A DNA stretch of 32,929 bases from Asaia bogorensis (GTDB lineage: Bacteria; Pseudomonadota; Alphaproteobacteria; Acetobacterales; Acetobacteraceae). The DNA lies in NCBI GenBank assembly GCA_945888575.1, contig CAMDAM010000010.1, forward strand, positions 1-32,929, written 5' to 3'. The position numbers were made by a program, and so were the translations under genes. Every line of letters begins with the position of its first letter. Within the stretch, counting starts at the first letter, position 1. Positions 8,526 to 19,644 of this stretch are shown here, piece after piece. The notes beneath the pieces are model-generated. The model worked only from the letters and a program-made list of their open reading frames with translations. It had not been told where the DNA came from and ran no database searches.

Positions 8526-9947
8526 ATGAACAGCATCCCCGGGCGTGCCGCCCAAGGTGACGCCGCCATCACCCGCACCGCCCTGCCGCCACTGCACTTT
8601 GGCCGTCGGTCGCTTGTTTCGGCCGGAGCGGGCCTGCTCGCCGGCGGTGGATTGATCCTGCCCGGCCGCGCGCTGGGCCAGCAATCCGCCGAGATCACGG
8701 TGGACCGCGCCCGCGCCGAGCCGATTCCCATCGCCATCCCCAACCTGGTGGGCGTGGGCGGCGGCGATACCGCGCAGCTCGGCCGCGACATGGCCGGCGT
8801 GATCAGCAACAACCTCGCCCGTTCCGGCCTGTTCCGCGCCATCGACCGCGCGGCCTTCGTGGCGCAGGGGGCAGGGGATGTGCCGAACTTCGCCAACTGG
8901 AAGGTGATCGGCGCGCAGGCGCTGGTGACCGGCAAGGTGGAAAGCCAGGGCGGCGACCGCGTGCGCGTGGAATTCCGCCTGTGGGACATCCTGCCGCAGA
9001 CGCAGATCCAGGGCACCGCCTATACCGCCACCACCAGCAACTGGCGCCGCATCGCGCACATCATCTCCGATGTGATCTATGAGCGGCTGCTGGGCGAGAA
9101 GGGCTATTTCGACACCCGCGTGGTCTATATCGCCGGCTCCGGCCCGCGCGACCGCCGGGTGAAGCGCCTGGCGATCATGGACCAGGACGGCGAGAACAAC
9201 CGCTTCCTCACCGATGGCAGCGCGCTGGCGCTCTCCCCGCGCTTCCACCCCACGCGCGACCAGATCGCCTACATGAGCTACGTGAACAACCGGCCGCGGG
9301 TGTACACCTTCGACCTCGGCAGCGGCCGCCAGCAGATGCTGGGCAATTTCGAGGGCATCACCCTCTCGCCGCGCTACGCGCCGGATGGCAACAACATCAT
9401 CATGGCGCAGACGCGGGGCGCGGGCAGCGAGATCGTGCTGATCCCCGTGGGCGGCGGCGCACCGCGGCGGCTGACCGATGCCGGCGGCGGCGCGATCGAT
9501 GTCTCGCCCTGCTTCAGCCCGGACGGCCAGCAGATCGTCTTCGAGTCGGACCGCGGCGGCGAGCAGCAACTCTATGTGATGAGCGCCTCCGGCGGCGGGG
9601 CCAAGCGGATCAGCTTCGGGCAGGGGCGCTACGCCACCCCGGTGTGGTCGCCGCGCGGCGACCTGATCGCCTTCACGCGCATCACCGGCGGCACCTTCGG
9701 CATCGGCGTGATGCGGCCGGACGGCTCGGGTGAGCGCATCCTGTCGGAAAGCTTCTACGTGGAAGGCCCGACCTTCGCGCCCAATGGCCGCGTGATCATG
9801 TTCTGGCGTGAAACCGCCGCGCGGGACGCCCGCGGCAATGGCTTCAGCTCGCGGCTGGTATCGATCGACATCACCGGCTTCAACGAACGCCAGATGACCA
9901 CGCCGACCGACGCTTCTGACCCCGCATGGTCGCCCTTGCCGGCCTGA
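8526..9947 (+). CDS. tolB: Tol-Pal system beta-propeller protein TolB
   Basis: Periplasmic TolB, 473 aa. The N-terminal alpha/beta domain (IAIPNLVGVGGGDTAQLGRDMA) is followed by a six-bladed beta-propeller built of repeated units such as ALSPRFHPTRDQIAYMS, LSPRYAPDGNNIIMAQ, VSPCFSPDGQQIVFESDR and TPVWSPRGDLIAFTR. TolB binds Pal and TolA and releases Pal from peptidoglycan. The signal sequence is unusual: about 25 polar residues precede FGRRSLVSAGAGLLAGGG, a twin-arginine-like pattern with cleavage likely after RALGQ. Start ATG 8526 is 12 nt after the preceding lipoprotein gene; the upstream GAGAGAGACC offers a ribosome-binding site. Confidence 0.96.
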   Translation: MNSIPGRAAQGDAAITRTALPPLHFGRRSLVSAGAGLLAGGGLILPGRALGQQSAEITVDRARAEPIPIAIPNLVGVGGGDTAQLGRDMAGVISNNLARSGLFRAIDRAAFVAQGAGDVPNFANWKVIGAQALVTGKVESQGGDRVRVEFRLWDILPQTQIQGTAYTATTSNWRRIAHIISDVIYERLLGEKGYFDTRVVYIAGSGPRDRRVKRLAIMDQDGENNRFLTDGSALALSPRFHPTRDQIAYMSYVNNRPRVYTFDLGSGRQQMLGNFEGITLSPRYAPDGNNIIMAQTRGAGSEIVLIPVGGGAPRRLTDAGGGAIDVSPCFSPDGQQIVFESDRGGEQQLYVMSASGGGAKRISFGQGRYATPVWSPRGDLIAFTRITGGTFGIGVMRPDGSGERILSESFYVEGPTFAPNGRVIMFWRETAARDARGNGFSSRLVSIDITGFNERQMTTPTDASDPAWSPLPA

Positions 9948-9998
9948 CGGGTGCCGGTGCGGAATGGATGATATGTTGCGCCGCGATGCGAGGAGTCC

Positions 9999-10028
9999 TT
10001 GACCGCAGTCGTTTCAACGGGCTAATCG
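9999..10028 (+). promoter_or_regulatory. Candidate sigma70-type promoter upstream of pal
   Basis: TTGACC and TAATCG separated by 18 bp lie in the 238-bp tolB-pal gap. This is the only good -35-like hexamer noticed there, and the gap is long for an otherwise tightly packed operon, so pal may have its own promoter. The -10 match is weak. Confidence 0.25.
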
Positions 10029-10185
10029 ACCGCACACAGATCGTCGAAGGGCCTGCAAGGGCTGTTCACGCCGATTCGTTCCTAGACTTCGCCTACTGCA
10101 ACTTCGCCTTACTGCCTGCGCCCGCCGTGACGTCTGCCCAGTGGGCACCCCCAAGCTGCACACTCCTTCCAGGGATCACACTATA

Positions 10186-10644
10186 ATGAACATCAAGATT
10201 CTGGGCACCGTTGCCGCCGTGGCGCTCCTGGCTGCCTGCTCCAACCAGGCTGCGACCAGCACCGGCCCCGTCAGCTCCGGCCCGGTTCCCGGCAGCCAGG
10301 AAGACCTGGTGGCCAATGTCGGCGACCGCGTGTTCTTCGACCTCAACAAGAACGCCCTGCGCTCCGACGCCCGCATCACCCTGGAGCGCCAGGCCGCGTG
10401 GCTGCAGAAGTGGTCGGCCAACAACGTGCAGATCGCCGGCAACTGCGACGAGCGCGGCACCCAGGCCTACAACATCGCCCTCGGCCAGCGCCGTGCCAAC
10501 GCCGCGCGCGACTTCCTGGTTGCCAAGGGCGTGGCCGCGACCCGCATCACCACCATCTCCTACGGCAAGGACCGCCCGACCGCCCTCGGCTCGAACGAGC
10601 AGGCTTGGGCGCAGAACCGCAACGCGATCACGTCGGTTCGCTAA
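10186..10644 (+). CDS. pal: Peptidoglycan-associated outer-membrane lipoprotein Pal
   Basis: A 152-aa OmpA-family lipoprotein anchoring the outer membrane to peptidoglycan. The lipobox LLAAC puts the lipidated Cys at residue 18. The OmpA-like domain includes VFFDLNKNALRSDAR, the hallmark NCDERGTQAYNIALGQRRANAARDFL with peptidoglycan-binding Asp and Arg, and ISYGKDRPTALGSNEQAWAQNRN. The track start at 10141 adds a non-conserved leader. ATG 10186 gives a proper lipoprotein signal and is the supported start. A strong hairpin terminator follows 70 bp downstream, so abundant pal mRNA probably ends before cpoB. Confidence 0.97.
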   Translation: MNIKILGTVAAVALLAACSNQAATSTGPVSSGPVPGSQEDLVANVGDRVFFDLNKNALRSDARITLERQAAWLQKWSANNVQIAGNCDERGTQAYNIALGQRRANAARDFLVAKGVAATRITTISYGKDRPTALGSNEQAWAQNRNAITSVR

Positions 10645-10717
10645 AGCGAACTGGGGTGCGCTGATCGCATGCGGCGCGGGGTGCCCTCGGGCGCCCCTGC
10701 CATGGGATAGACTATTG

Positions 10718-10748
10718 CCGGCGGCCCCTCGAGGCCGCCGGTTTCGTT
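10718..10748 (+). terminator. Rho-independent-type terminator after pal
   Basis: A 9-bp perfect GC stem (CCGGCGGCC/GGCCGCCGG) with the 6-nt loop CCTCGA, followed by TTTCGTTT. It lies 73 bp after the pal stop and about 90 bp before cpoB. Confidence 0.65.
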
Positions 10749-10836
10749 TCCGGGGTGCCGCAGCCCCGGCCCGGCGTTTCGTTTTCGCCGGCAATCGGCG
10801 ATACTGCGCGCGGTCCAACGGGATGGGAGAAGCCGG

Positions 10837-11724
10837 GTGAAGCTGTGGTTCGGCGGATTGCCAGGGCTGGCTTTGGCGGGATGGATGCTGGCGGCGCTGC
10901 CAGGGGCGGCGCAGGCGCAGATGGACAGCCGCGAGGCGATCCAGTTGCAGAACCAGCTGCTGGAATTGCGCCGCGACGTGCAGGGGCTGCGCGAGCAGCT
11001 GCGCAACAGCAGCAGCAGCGGTAGCAGCAGCGGCGGCGGGTCGATCTTCGGCGGCCGCTCCTCCGGCGGCAGCAGCGGCGGCGGTGAGATGACGGCCGCG
11101 CTGCTGGACCGCGTGGTGGCGCTGGAAGAGCAGGTGCGCCGGATGCAGGGCCGTCTGGACGAGTCCGAGAACGCCCGCCAACGCCAAGGCGATGAGCTGC
11201 GCAAGGAAATCGAGGACCTGAACTTCAAGCTGGGGCAGGGCGGTGGTGCCCGACCCCCGGCGGCGGCGCCGGCCGCATCGGCGGCGGCAGGCGCGGGCGC
11301 TGCTGCCGCGCGTGCCACGCCCCCGGCTGCAGCAGCACGCCGCACCCCGGAAGTGGCGATGCAGGAGGGCAACGCCGCCCTGGCCCGGCGCGACTATGCC
11401 GCCGCGGAATCGGCCGCGCGCGAGGTACTGCGCTTCCCGCAATCGCCGCGCCTCGGGGATGCGCAGTTCCTGCTCGCCCAGGCGCTGAACGGCAAGCGGG
11501 ACTACCAGGCCGCCGCCGTGGCGTATGACGACACCTACAACCGCAGCAAAACCGGCACCAACGCCCAGCCGGCGCTGCTGGGGCTGGCCAACGCGCTGAT
11601 CGCCCTGAACGAGAAGCGCGCCGCCTGCGCCACGCTGGACAAGCTGAAGGCCGAATTCCCCACCCCGCGTGCCGACCTGCGCGAGCCCGTCAACGGCGCC
11701 CGGCAACGCGCCGGCTGCCGCTGA
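10837..11724 (+). CDS. cpoB: Tol-Pal coordinator CpoB (YbgF)
   Basis: Periplasmic TPR protein, 295 aa, which coordinates peptidoglycan synthesis with outer-membrane constriction in E. coli. A Sec signal peptide (about residues 1-28, ending GAAQAQ) is followed by a coiled-coil segment (QLQNQLLELRRDVQGLREQL), a Ser/Gly-rich spacer, a second coiled coil (ALLDRVVALEEQVRRMQGRL), an Ala/Pro-rich linker, and C-terminal TPR-like repeats (AMQEGNAALARRDYAAAESA, RLGDAQFLLAQALNGKRDY, ALLGLANALIALNEKRAACATL). GTG 10837 follows GGGAGAAGCCGG, a reasonable ribosome-binding site. The tilS gene begins 35 bp after its stop. The two Ser/Gly- and Ala-rich linkers make it longer than E. coli CpoB (263 aa). Confidence 0.93.
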   Translation: MKLWFGGLPGLALAGWMLAALPGAAQAQMDSREAIQLQNQLLELRRDVQGLREQLRNSSSSGSSSGGGSIFGGRSSGGSSGGGEMTAALLDRVVALEEQVRRMQGRLDESENARQRQGDELRKEIEDLNFKLGQGGGARPPAAAPAASAAAGAGAAAARATPPAAAARRTPEVAMQEGNAALARRDYAAAESAAREVLRFPQSPRLGDAQFLLAQALNGKRDYQAAAVAYDDTYNRSKTGTNAQPALLGLANALIALNEKRAACATLDKLKAEFPTPRADLREPVNGARQRAGCR

Positions 11725-11759
11725 GCCGGGACCTCCTGCTGCGCCGCTTCACGTCGGCG

Positions 11760-12986
11760 ATGGAGAGGCTGGGGCCGTTCGAACCGGCGCCCGCCCTGGC
11801 GGTGGCGGTCTCCGGCGGTGCGGACAGCACCGCGTTGGCGCTACTGGCCCGAAACTGGGTGATCCCGCGCGGCGGCAGCCTGCTGGCGCTGGTGGTAGAT
11901 CACGGCTTGCGGGCAGAGTCCGGTGCCGAGGCGGCGCTCACGCTCACCCGCCTCGCCCAGCGCGGCATCGCGGGACGGCGGCTCACCCTGCACGGGCTGG
12001 CGAGCGGCCCGGGCCTTGGGGCGCGGGCACGGCTGGCCCGCCATACCGCGCTGGCCGCGGCCTGTGCCGATATGGGCATCCTGCACCTGCTGCTCGGCCA
12101 CCACATGCGCGACCAGGCGGAGACCCTGCGGATCCGCTCGTCCGCCCATAGCGGTCCCGTGGGGCTGGCGGCGATGGCCGCGTTGGTGGAGGGCGAGGCG
12201 GTGCGGCTGCTGCGCCCGCTGCTGGCGGTGCCGCCCGGCTGGCTGCGACTATTCCTGCGCAGCGAGGGCATGGAGTGGGTCGAGGATCCCTCCAACACCG
12301 ATCCCGCCTCCTTGCGCGCGCGCGTGCGGGCCCAGCTCAACGATCCCGACGGCGAGGGGGGCGCGGTGAGGTCCGGGCTGGTGCGGACGCAGCAGTTCGG
12401 CGAGCAACGGGCCGAAGGTGAACGCGCCATGGCGGCGGAACTGGCGCGGGCGGTCCAGCTGCATCCCGAAGGCTGGGCCGTGCTGCCGCCGGGGCTCGTC
12501 TCCCCCCCCGCGCTGGCGGCGCTGCTGCGCACCATCGCCGGCCGCGCCTATCCGGTCGCCTCGGACCAGGTGACTGCCCTGGCCGCAACCCCGCGCGCGG
12601 CCACGCTGGCCGGCACCCGCCTGCTGCCGGCCGGCCGCGCGGGTGAACCCGGGGCATGGCTGCTGGTGCGGGAGGAAGCGGCGATGGCCCCGCCGGTACC
12701 TGCGATGCCGGGCGCCATCTGGGACGGCCGGTTCCGGCTCTCCCCCCGCGCGGGCCCCATGCCGGGCTGGCACCTGGGCGGGCTGGGTCCGGCGGCTGCG
12801 GGCCTGCGCAGGCAGCGGCCGGACTGGCCGGCGGCGGTGCTGCAGGCGCTGCCGGCGCTGTGGGAAGGCCCGCGCCTGGTGGCGGTGCCGGCGCTGGGCT
12901 ACCCCGATGCGACCACTTGCGCTGGGCTCTCCCTGCGTTTCGCCCCCGCCGTGCCGTTGGCCGGTGCCGAATTCCTGCCGATTTGA
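11760..12986 (+). CDS. tilS: tRNA(Ile)-lysidine synthetase TilS
   Basis: Modifies C34 of tRNA-Ile(CAU) to lysidine, switching decoding from AUG to AUA. The N-type ATP pyrophosphatase motif [12 protein letters not shown] is near residue 20. Further family landmarks are [10 protein letters not shown] (about residue 44), [17 protein letters not shown], and [16 protein letters not shown] (about residue 112). The 408-aa length fits TilS with a shortened C-terminal substrate-binding region. The start is the first in-frame ATG, in the run [13 protein letters not shown]; a slightly earlier non-ATG start cannot be excluded. The order cpoB-tilS-ftsH is widely conserved in alphaproteobacteria. Confidence 0.93.
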   Translation: MERLGPFEPAPALAVAVSGGADSTALALLARNWVIPRGGSLLALVVDHGLRAESGAEAALTLTRLAQRGIAGRRLTLHGLASGPGLGARARLARHTALAAACADMGILHLLLGHHMRDQAETLRIRSSAHSGPVGLAAMAALVEGEAVRLLRPLLAVPPGWLRLFLRSEGMEWVEDPSNTDPASLRARVRAQLNDPDGEGGAVRSGLVRTQQFGEQRAEGERAMAAELARAVQLHPEGWAVLPPGLVSPPALAALLRTIAGRAYPVASDQVTALAATPRAATLAGTRLLPAGRAGEPGAWLLVREEAAMAPPVPAMPGAIWDGRFRLSPRAGPMPGWHLGGLGPAAAGLRRQRPDWPAAVLQALPALWEGPRLVAVPALGYPDATTCAGLSLRFAPAVPLAGAEFLPI

Positions 12987-13182
12987 TCCTGGTTGCCGCC
13001 ATTTAAGGAACGAAGCCGGTGGCAGGGGTGCAAGGAACGTGCAAGCATCCTATGTTATCTGCAAACCAGCGGTGACTGTTGCCGTGGGTATGCCCCGGCA
13101 TCCGCCGTGGCGGCTTCCAGCCAGAGGGGCATCCGCCTCCGAGGCATGGACTGATAGGGCCGGGGTCCGGCCAGGGAATGGA

Positions 13183-15102
<1,920 letters not shown>

Positions 15103-15106
15103 ACGC

Positions 15107-16126
15107 TTGCACCTGATCGAGCCGCTGGGGTTGCTGCACGGCCCCGGCGCCTCTGAGGCGATCGAACGCCGCCTGGCCCTGCCCCTGGCAGGAGGCCCGG
15201 CGGCGTTTTCGTTGGCGCGGCTTGTGGGCGATGCGCGCGGCATCGTCCCCGCCACCGAGATCCCTTCGGAGTTCGCTGAGGCCTGCGCCAAGGCGCGTGC
15301 CCCGCGCCCCGCCTTTGCCGGCCTGCCCGGGCGCGGCCCCTGGGTGATGGGGATCGTCAACGTCACGCCCGACAGCTTCAGCGATGGCGGAAGGCACTTC
15401 ACCCTGGAAGCCGCGGTGGAAGCCGGGCTGGCCATGCGCGCCGCGGGGGCCGACCTCGTGGATATCGGCGGCGAGAGCACCCGCCCGGGCTCCGCCCCTG
15501 TCACGCCGGAGCAGGAGCAGGCGCGCATCCTGCCGGTGATCGAGGCCCTGGCGCGCGAAGGCGTGGTGGTGTCGGTGGATACCCGCCACGCCGCCACAAT
15601 GCGCGCCGCCTTGCAGGCTGGGGCGCGGGTGGTCAACGACGTCACGGCCCTGGCGCACGACCCGCAGGCGGCCGCCGTGGTGGCTTCGGCGCGCGCCCCC
15701 GTGGTGCTGATGCACATGCGCGGCACGCCACAGACCATGATGGACCACGCCAGCTATGCCGACGTGGCCGCGGAGGTCACCGCCGAACTGGCCCAGCGCG
15801 TGGCCGCCGCCGTGGCTTCCGGCATCGCGCCTGGGGATATCGCCGTCGACCCCGGAATCGGCTTCGCCAAGGACCACGCCGAGAACATCGAGCTGCTGGA
15901 CCGAATGGCGATCCTGCACACGCTCGGTTGCACCATTCTGGCCGGCGTCTCCCGCAAGCGCTTCATCGGGCACCTGACCGGCGAGGCGACAGCCGCCCAG
16001 CGCGGGCCGGGCTCCCTGGCCGCCGCACTCGCGGCGCTGGATCGCGGTGCCACCATCCTGCGCGTGCACGACGTGGCCGAAACCGTGCAGGCCGTCCGCG
16101 TCTGGCGCGGCCTGAACGGGCGCTGA
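15107..16126 (+). CDS. folP: Dihydropteroate synthase
   Basis: Condenses 6-hydroxymethyl-7,8-dihydropterin pyrophosphate with p-aminobenzoate in folate synthesis; the sulfonamide target. The TIM-barrel signature [17 protein letters not shown] is near residue 84 and [17 protein letters not shown] near residue 121. The C-terminal [10 protein letters not shown] motif is also present. The 339-aa length exceeds E. coli FolP (about 280 aa) because of an N-terminal extension of about 75 residues that starts [15 protein letters not shown] recall similar extensions in related alphaproteobacteria. The assigned start is TTG 15107, four bases after the ftsH stop. No good Shine-Dalgarno is visible, so the exact start is uncertain. 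Confidence 0.93.
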   Translation: MHLIEPLGLLHGPGASEAIERRLALPLAGGPAAFSLARLVGDARGIVPATEIPSEFAEACAKARAPRPAFAGLPGRGPWVMGIVNVTPDSFSDGGRHFTLEAAVEAGLAMRAAGADLVDIGGESTRPGSAPVTPEQEQARILPVIEALAREGVVVSVDTRHAATMRAALQAGARVVNDVTALAHDPQAAAVVASARAPVVLMHMRGTPQTMMDHASYADVAAEVTAELAQRVAAAVASGIAPGDIAVDPGIGFAKDHAENIELLDRMAILHTLGCTILAGVSRKRFIGHLTGEATAAQRGPGSLAAALAALDRGATILRVHDVAETVQAVRVWRGLNGR

Positions 16127-16200
16127 GGGATGCCGGATACCAATCCGCGCCCGGGTGCGATACATCCAGGCGAAATCTGGCTCGGGGAGCGCGCGCCCGC

Positions 16201-17574
16201 ATGGACATGACACGTCGCCTGTTCGGCACCGACGGCATTCGCGGCACGGCCAATGCCGAGCCGATGACAGCCGAAACCGTCCTCCGCCTCGGCCAGGCCG
16301 CCGGCCTGCTGTTCACCCGTGGCGCCCACCGCCACCGCGTGGTGATCGGCAAGGATACGCGGCTCTCCGGCTACATGCTGGAGCCCGCCCTTGTGGCCGG
16401 CTTCATCGGTTCCGGCATGGATGTGGTGCTGGTCGGCCCGCTGCCCACGCCGGCCATCGCCATGCTCACCCGCAGCCTGCGGGCGGATCTCGGCGTGATG
16501 ATCTCCGCCAGCCACAACACTTTCGAGGATAACGGCATCAAGCTGTTCGGCCCCGACGGCTTCAAGCTGTCGGACGCCACGGAGGCGGAGATCGAGCAAC
16601 TGATGGCCTCCGACCTCGCGTCCCGCATGGCCGGTTCACGCAAGCTTGGCCGTGCCAGCCGCATGGAGGATGCCGGCGGGCGCTACATCGAATTCGCCAA
16701 GAACACCTTCCCGCGCGGCCTGCGGCTCGATGGCATGAAGATCGTCGTCGATTGCGCCCATGGCGCCGCCTACAAGGTCGCCCCCACCGTGCTGTGGGAG
16801 CTGGGCGCGGAGGTGATCCGCGTCGGCGTGGCGCCGGATGGCTTCAACATCAACCGCGATTGCGGCTCCACCGTGCCCAACTTCCTCACCGGCGAGGTGC
16901 GCCGCCATGGCGCCGATCTCGGCATGGCGCTGGATGGCGATGCGGACCGGGTGATCCTGTCGGACGAGCGCGGCCAGATCATCGATGGCGACCAGATCCT
17001 GGCGCTGATGGCCCGCTCCTGGCAGCAATCCGGCCAGCTGCGCGGGGGCGGCATCGTCGCCACCGTCATGTCCAATCTCGGGTTGGAGAAGTTCCTGGAG
17101 GGGCAGGGCCTGGCGCTGCACCGCACCCAGGTCGGCGACCGCTACGTGATGGAGAAGATGCGCGCCGATGGTCTGAACGTCGGCGGCGAGCAATCCGGCC
17201 ACATGATCCTGTCTGACTACGCCACCACCGGCGACGGGCTGCTGGCCGCCCTCCAGGTGCTGGCCGTGCTGGTGGAACAGCGCCGCCCGGCCAGCGAGGT
17301 GTGCCGCGTGTTCCAGCGCTGGCCGCAGAAGCTGCGCAGCGTTCGCTTCACCGGCGAATCGCCGCTGGACGCGCCGGATGTGCAACGCGCCATCGCCGCA
17401 GCCGAGGCAAGGCTGGCCGGCCAGGGCCGCCTGCTGATCCGCAAGAGCGGCACGGAGCCGGTGATCCGCGTGATGGCGGAAGCTGAGGACGAGGCGCTGG
17501 TGGAACGGGAGGTGGACGATCTCTGCGCCGTGATCGCCCAGGCCGTTCGGCTGTCCGCGCAAGGCGCCACATGA
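16201..17574 (+). CDS. glmM: Phosphoglucosamine mutase
   Basis: Interconverts glucosamine-6-phosphate and glucosamine-1-phosphate for UDP-GlcNAc, feeding peptidoglycan and lipopolysaccharide synthesis. The 457-aa protein has the N-terminal [12 protein letters not shown] signature, the phosphoserine loop [15 protein letters not shown] (active Ser at about residue 104), the metal loop DGDADR, and the C-terminal phosphate-binding [15 protein letters not shown] 16201 has GGGGAG about 12 nt upstream. ATG 16207 (MTRRLFG) is an equally family-like start and would place the active Ser at residue 102 as in E. coli. The track start at 15928 lies inside folP and is rejected. The stop overlaps thiD (ATGA). 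Confidence 0.97.
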   Translation: MDMTRRLFGTDGIRGTANAEPMTAETVLRLGQAAGLLFTRGAHRHRVVIGKDTRLSGYMLEPALVAGFIGSGMDVVLVGPLPTPAIAMLTRSLRADLGVMISASHNTFEDNGIKLFGPDGFKLSDATEAEIEQLMASDLASRMAGSRKLGRASRMEDAGGRYIEFAKNTFPRGLRLDGMKIVVDCAHGAAYKVAPTVLWELGAEVIRVGVAPDGFNINRDCGSTVPNFLTGEVRRHGADLGMALDGDADRVILSDERGQIIDGDQILALMARSWQQSGQLRGGGIVATVMSNLGLEKFLEGQGLALHRTQVGDRYVMEKMRADGLNVGGEQSGHMILSDYATTGDGLLAALQVLAVLVEQRRPASEVCRVFQRWPQKLRSVRFTGESPLDAPDVQRAIAAAEARLAGQGRLLIRKSGTEPVIRVMAEAEDEALVEREVDDLCAVIAQAVRLSAQGAT

Positions 17575-18374
17575 AGGGCCGCGTCCTGATCATCGCCGGC
17601 TCCGATTCCGGCGGCGGCGCGGGCATCCAGGCCGATATCAAGGCCGTCACCGCGCTCGATGGCTTCGCGATGACGGCGATCACGGCGCTGACGGCGCAGA
17701 ACACGCTGGGCGTGCAGGGCGTGTTCCCGGTGCCGCTCGATTTCCTGCGCCTGCAGATCAGCAGCGTGGTGGATGATCTCGGCGTGGATGCGGTGAAGAC
17801 CGGCATGCTCGGTGATGCCGCCACGATCGACGTGGTGGCCGCAGCCCTCGATGGCCTGCCCGGCGTGCCTGTGGTGGTCGATCCCGTGATGGTCGCCAAG
17901 GGCGGCCACAAGCTGCTGCTGGACGAGGCCGTGGCCCATCTTCGGCGCGTGATGCTGCCGCGCGCCACGGTGCTGACGCCCAACCTGCCGGAAGCCGAAC
18001 TCCTGGCCGACATGAAGATCGCCAGCGAGGCAGAAATGCGCCAGGCGGCGCACCTGCTGCTGAGCTTCGGCACCCCCGCCGTGCTGCTGAAGGGCGGCCA
18101 TCTCGACAGCCCCGACGTGGTGGACATGCTCGCCACCGCCGCGGGCGTGCAGGAATTCCGCTCCGCCCGCCTGCACACGCGCCACACCCACGGCACCGGC
18201 TGCACGCTGGCCAGCGCGATCGCGGCCGGGCTGGCGCAGGGCATGGCGCTTGCGGCGGCGGTCGATCGCGCGCGGCGCTACGTGCATCGCGCGATTGCCA
18301 CGGCGCCCGGCTACGGCGGCGGCCACGGGCCGCTCGATCATGCCAACACGGTGGATCTCTCCCGCCTCGGTTGA
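17571..18374 (+). CDS. thiD: Hydroxymethylpyrimidine/phosphomethylpyrimidine kinase
   Basis: Phosphorylates HMP and then HMP-P in thiamine biosynthesis. The 267-aa ribokinase-fold protein begins with the ThiD signature [19 protein letters not shown], has the substrate region [16 protein letters not shown] and the C-terminal anion hole [23 protein letters not shown] 17571 overlaps the glmM stop by 4 nt (ATGA), so translation is coupled. In this neighbourhood thiD is the only thiamine gene. An alternative role in pyridoxal salvage (some ThiD/PdxK enzymes act on pyridoxine) cannot be excluded from sequence. Confidence 0.95.
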   Translation: MKGRVLIIAGSDSGGGAGIQADIKAVTALDGFAMTAITALTAQNTLGVQGVFPVPLDFLRLQISSVVDDLGVDAVKTGMLGDAATIDVVAAALDGLPGVPVVVDPVMVAKGGHKLLLDEAVAHLRRVMLPRATVLTPNLPEAELLADMKIASEAEMRQAAHLLLSFGTPAVLLKGGHLDSPDVVDMLATAAGVQEFRSARLHTRHTHGTGCTLASAIAAGLAQGMALAAAVDRARRYVHRAIATAPGYGGGHGPLDHANTVDLSRLG

Positions 18375-18376
18375 TG

Positions 18377-18405
18377 TTGCGCTGCAGCACCTGATGCGCT
18401 AGCAC
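18377..18405 (+). promoter_or_regulatory. Candidate promoter for serC-serA
   Basis: TTGCGC and TAGCAC with a 17-bp spacer lie between thiD and serC. Transcription would begin near 18411, almost exactly at the start of the GGGCCACGCCCC leader hairpin, which is the main support. Hexamer matches are only partial. Confidence 0.3.
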
Positions 18406-18410
18406 GGTGT

Positions 18411-18445
18411 TGGGCCACGCCCCCCCACCGGGGCGCTTCTGTTCT
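18411..18445 (+). promoter_or_regulatory. Candidate serC-type leader RNA hairpin
   Basis: Upstream of serC, TGGGCCACGCCCC is followed by a short loop and GGGGCGCTTC, with a 6-bp CGCCCC/GGGGCG stem at 18419-18435. The sequence and position resemble the serC RNA motif described upstream of serC in alphaproteobacteria, whose ligand or mechanism is unproven. The serC Shine-Dalgarno AAAGGGA lies about 15 nt downstream of the stem. The assignment is from memory of the motif, not from a covariance search. Confidence 0.5.
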
Positions 18446-18460
18446 GAAAGGGACAGCATC

Positions 18461-19639
18461 ATGGATGCTCCCGCTGCCGCGGCACTGCCGCGCCTGCCTG
18501 CCGTTCGTCCGGCAAATCCCGATTTCTCCTCCGGCCCCTGCGCCAAGCGACCAGGCTTCTCCCTGGCCGCGCTGGAAGGCGCGCTGCTGGGCCGCAGCCA
18601 TCGCGCCAAGGCGCCGAAGGCCAAGCTCGCCGAGGTGATCGACCGCTCCAAGGCGATGCTCGGCCTGCCCGCGGATTGGCGCCTCGGCATCGTCCCGGCC
18701 AGCGACACCGGCGCCGTGGAAATGGCGCTGTGGTCCCTGCTCGGCCCACGCCCCGTCGATATCCTCGCCTTCGAGAGCTTCTCCGAGACCTGGGCCGATG
18801 ACGTGGTGAAGCAGCTTCGCCTCGCCGATGCCCGCGTGCTGAAGGCCGGCTACGGCGCGCTGCCGGATCTCGGGCAGGTGAACCCGGCGCACGACCTCGT
18901 CTTCGCCTGGAACGGCACCACCTCCGGCGTTCGGGTGCCGAACGCGGACTTCATTGCGGCGGACCGCGAGGGCTTGGTGATCTGCGATGCCACCTCCGCC
19001 GCCTTCGCCATGCGGCTGAACTGGGAAAAACTCGATGTCGTCACCTGGTCCTGGCAGAAGGTGCTGGGCGGCGAGGGGGCGCATGGCATGCTGGCGCTGT
19101 CGCCGCGCGCCGTGGCGCGGCTGGAAAGCCACACGCCGTCCTGGCCGATGCCGAAGATCTTCCGCCTCACCTCCAAGGGGAAGCTGACGGAAGGCATCTT
19201 CAAGGGCGAGACGATCAACACCCCCTCCATGCTCTGTGTGGAGGATGCGCTCGATGGCCTGCGCTGGGCCGAAGGCGCCGGCGGGCTCGATGGGCTGGTC
19301 GCGCGCAGCGAGGCCAACCTCGCCGCGGTGCGCGACTGGGTGGCGGCGAGCGAGTGGGCCGCGTTCCTGGCCGAGGATGCGGCCACCACCTCCTGCACCT
19401 CGATCTGCCTGAAGATCACCTCGCCGTGGTTCCTGGCGCTTGCGCCGGACGCACAGGCGGATGCGGCGAAGCAGATCGCGGCTTTGCTGGAGAAACAGGG
19501 CGTTGCCAATGATATCGGCGCCTATCGCGATGCCCCGCCGGGCCTGCGCATCTGGGGCGGGGCGACGGTGGAAACCAGCGACATCAAGGCGCTGCTGCCG
19601 TGGCTGGACTGGGCGTATGAGACGGTGAAGGGGGCTTGA
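18461..19639 (+). CDS. serC: Phosphoserine aminotransferase (alphaproteobacterial type)
   Basis: Transfers an amino group from glutamate to 3-phosphohydroxypyruvate, the second step of serine biosynthesis; may also serve pyridoxal phosphate synthesis. The 392-aa protein matches the TIGR01365-type Ser[19 protein letters not shown] at the N-terminus, [16 protein letters not shown], and the PLP-lysine in [17 protein letters not shown] (Lys at about residue 200). ATG 18461 has AAAGGGA about 9 nt upstream and gives the usual start. The track's upstream codon at 18407 would read through the leader hairpin. serA follows directly, its ATG 6 bp after the serC stop. Confidence 0.96.
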   Translation: MDAPAAAALPRLPAVRPANPDFSSGPCAKRPGFSLAALEGALLGRSHRAKAPKAKLAEVIDRSKAMLGLPADWRLGIVPASDTGAVEMALWSLLGPRPVDILAFESFSETWADDVVKQLRLADARVLKAGYGALPDLGQVNPAHDLVFAWNGTTSGVRVPNADFIAADREGLVICDATSAAFAMRLNWEKLDVVTWSWQKVLGGEGAHGMLALSPRAVARLESHTPSWPMPKIFRLTSKGKLTEGIFKGETINTPSMLCVEDALDGLRWAEGAGGLDGLVARSEANLAAVRDWVAASEWAAFLAEDAATTSCTSICLKITSPWFLALAPDAQADAAKQIAALLEKQGVANDIGAYRDAPPGLRIWGGATVETSDIKALLPWLDWAYETVKGA

Positions 19640-19644
19640 GTTCG

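Noticed and set aside
10093-11706. 537-codon minus-strand ORF across pal and cpoB
   Set aside because: Antisense to two lipoprotein/periplasmic genes with clear signatures; no motif of its own.
13028-13056. Heat-shock-like promoter before ftsH (CCTATGTT)
   Set aside because: The -10-like word is there but no CTTG-type -35 at the correct distance was found.
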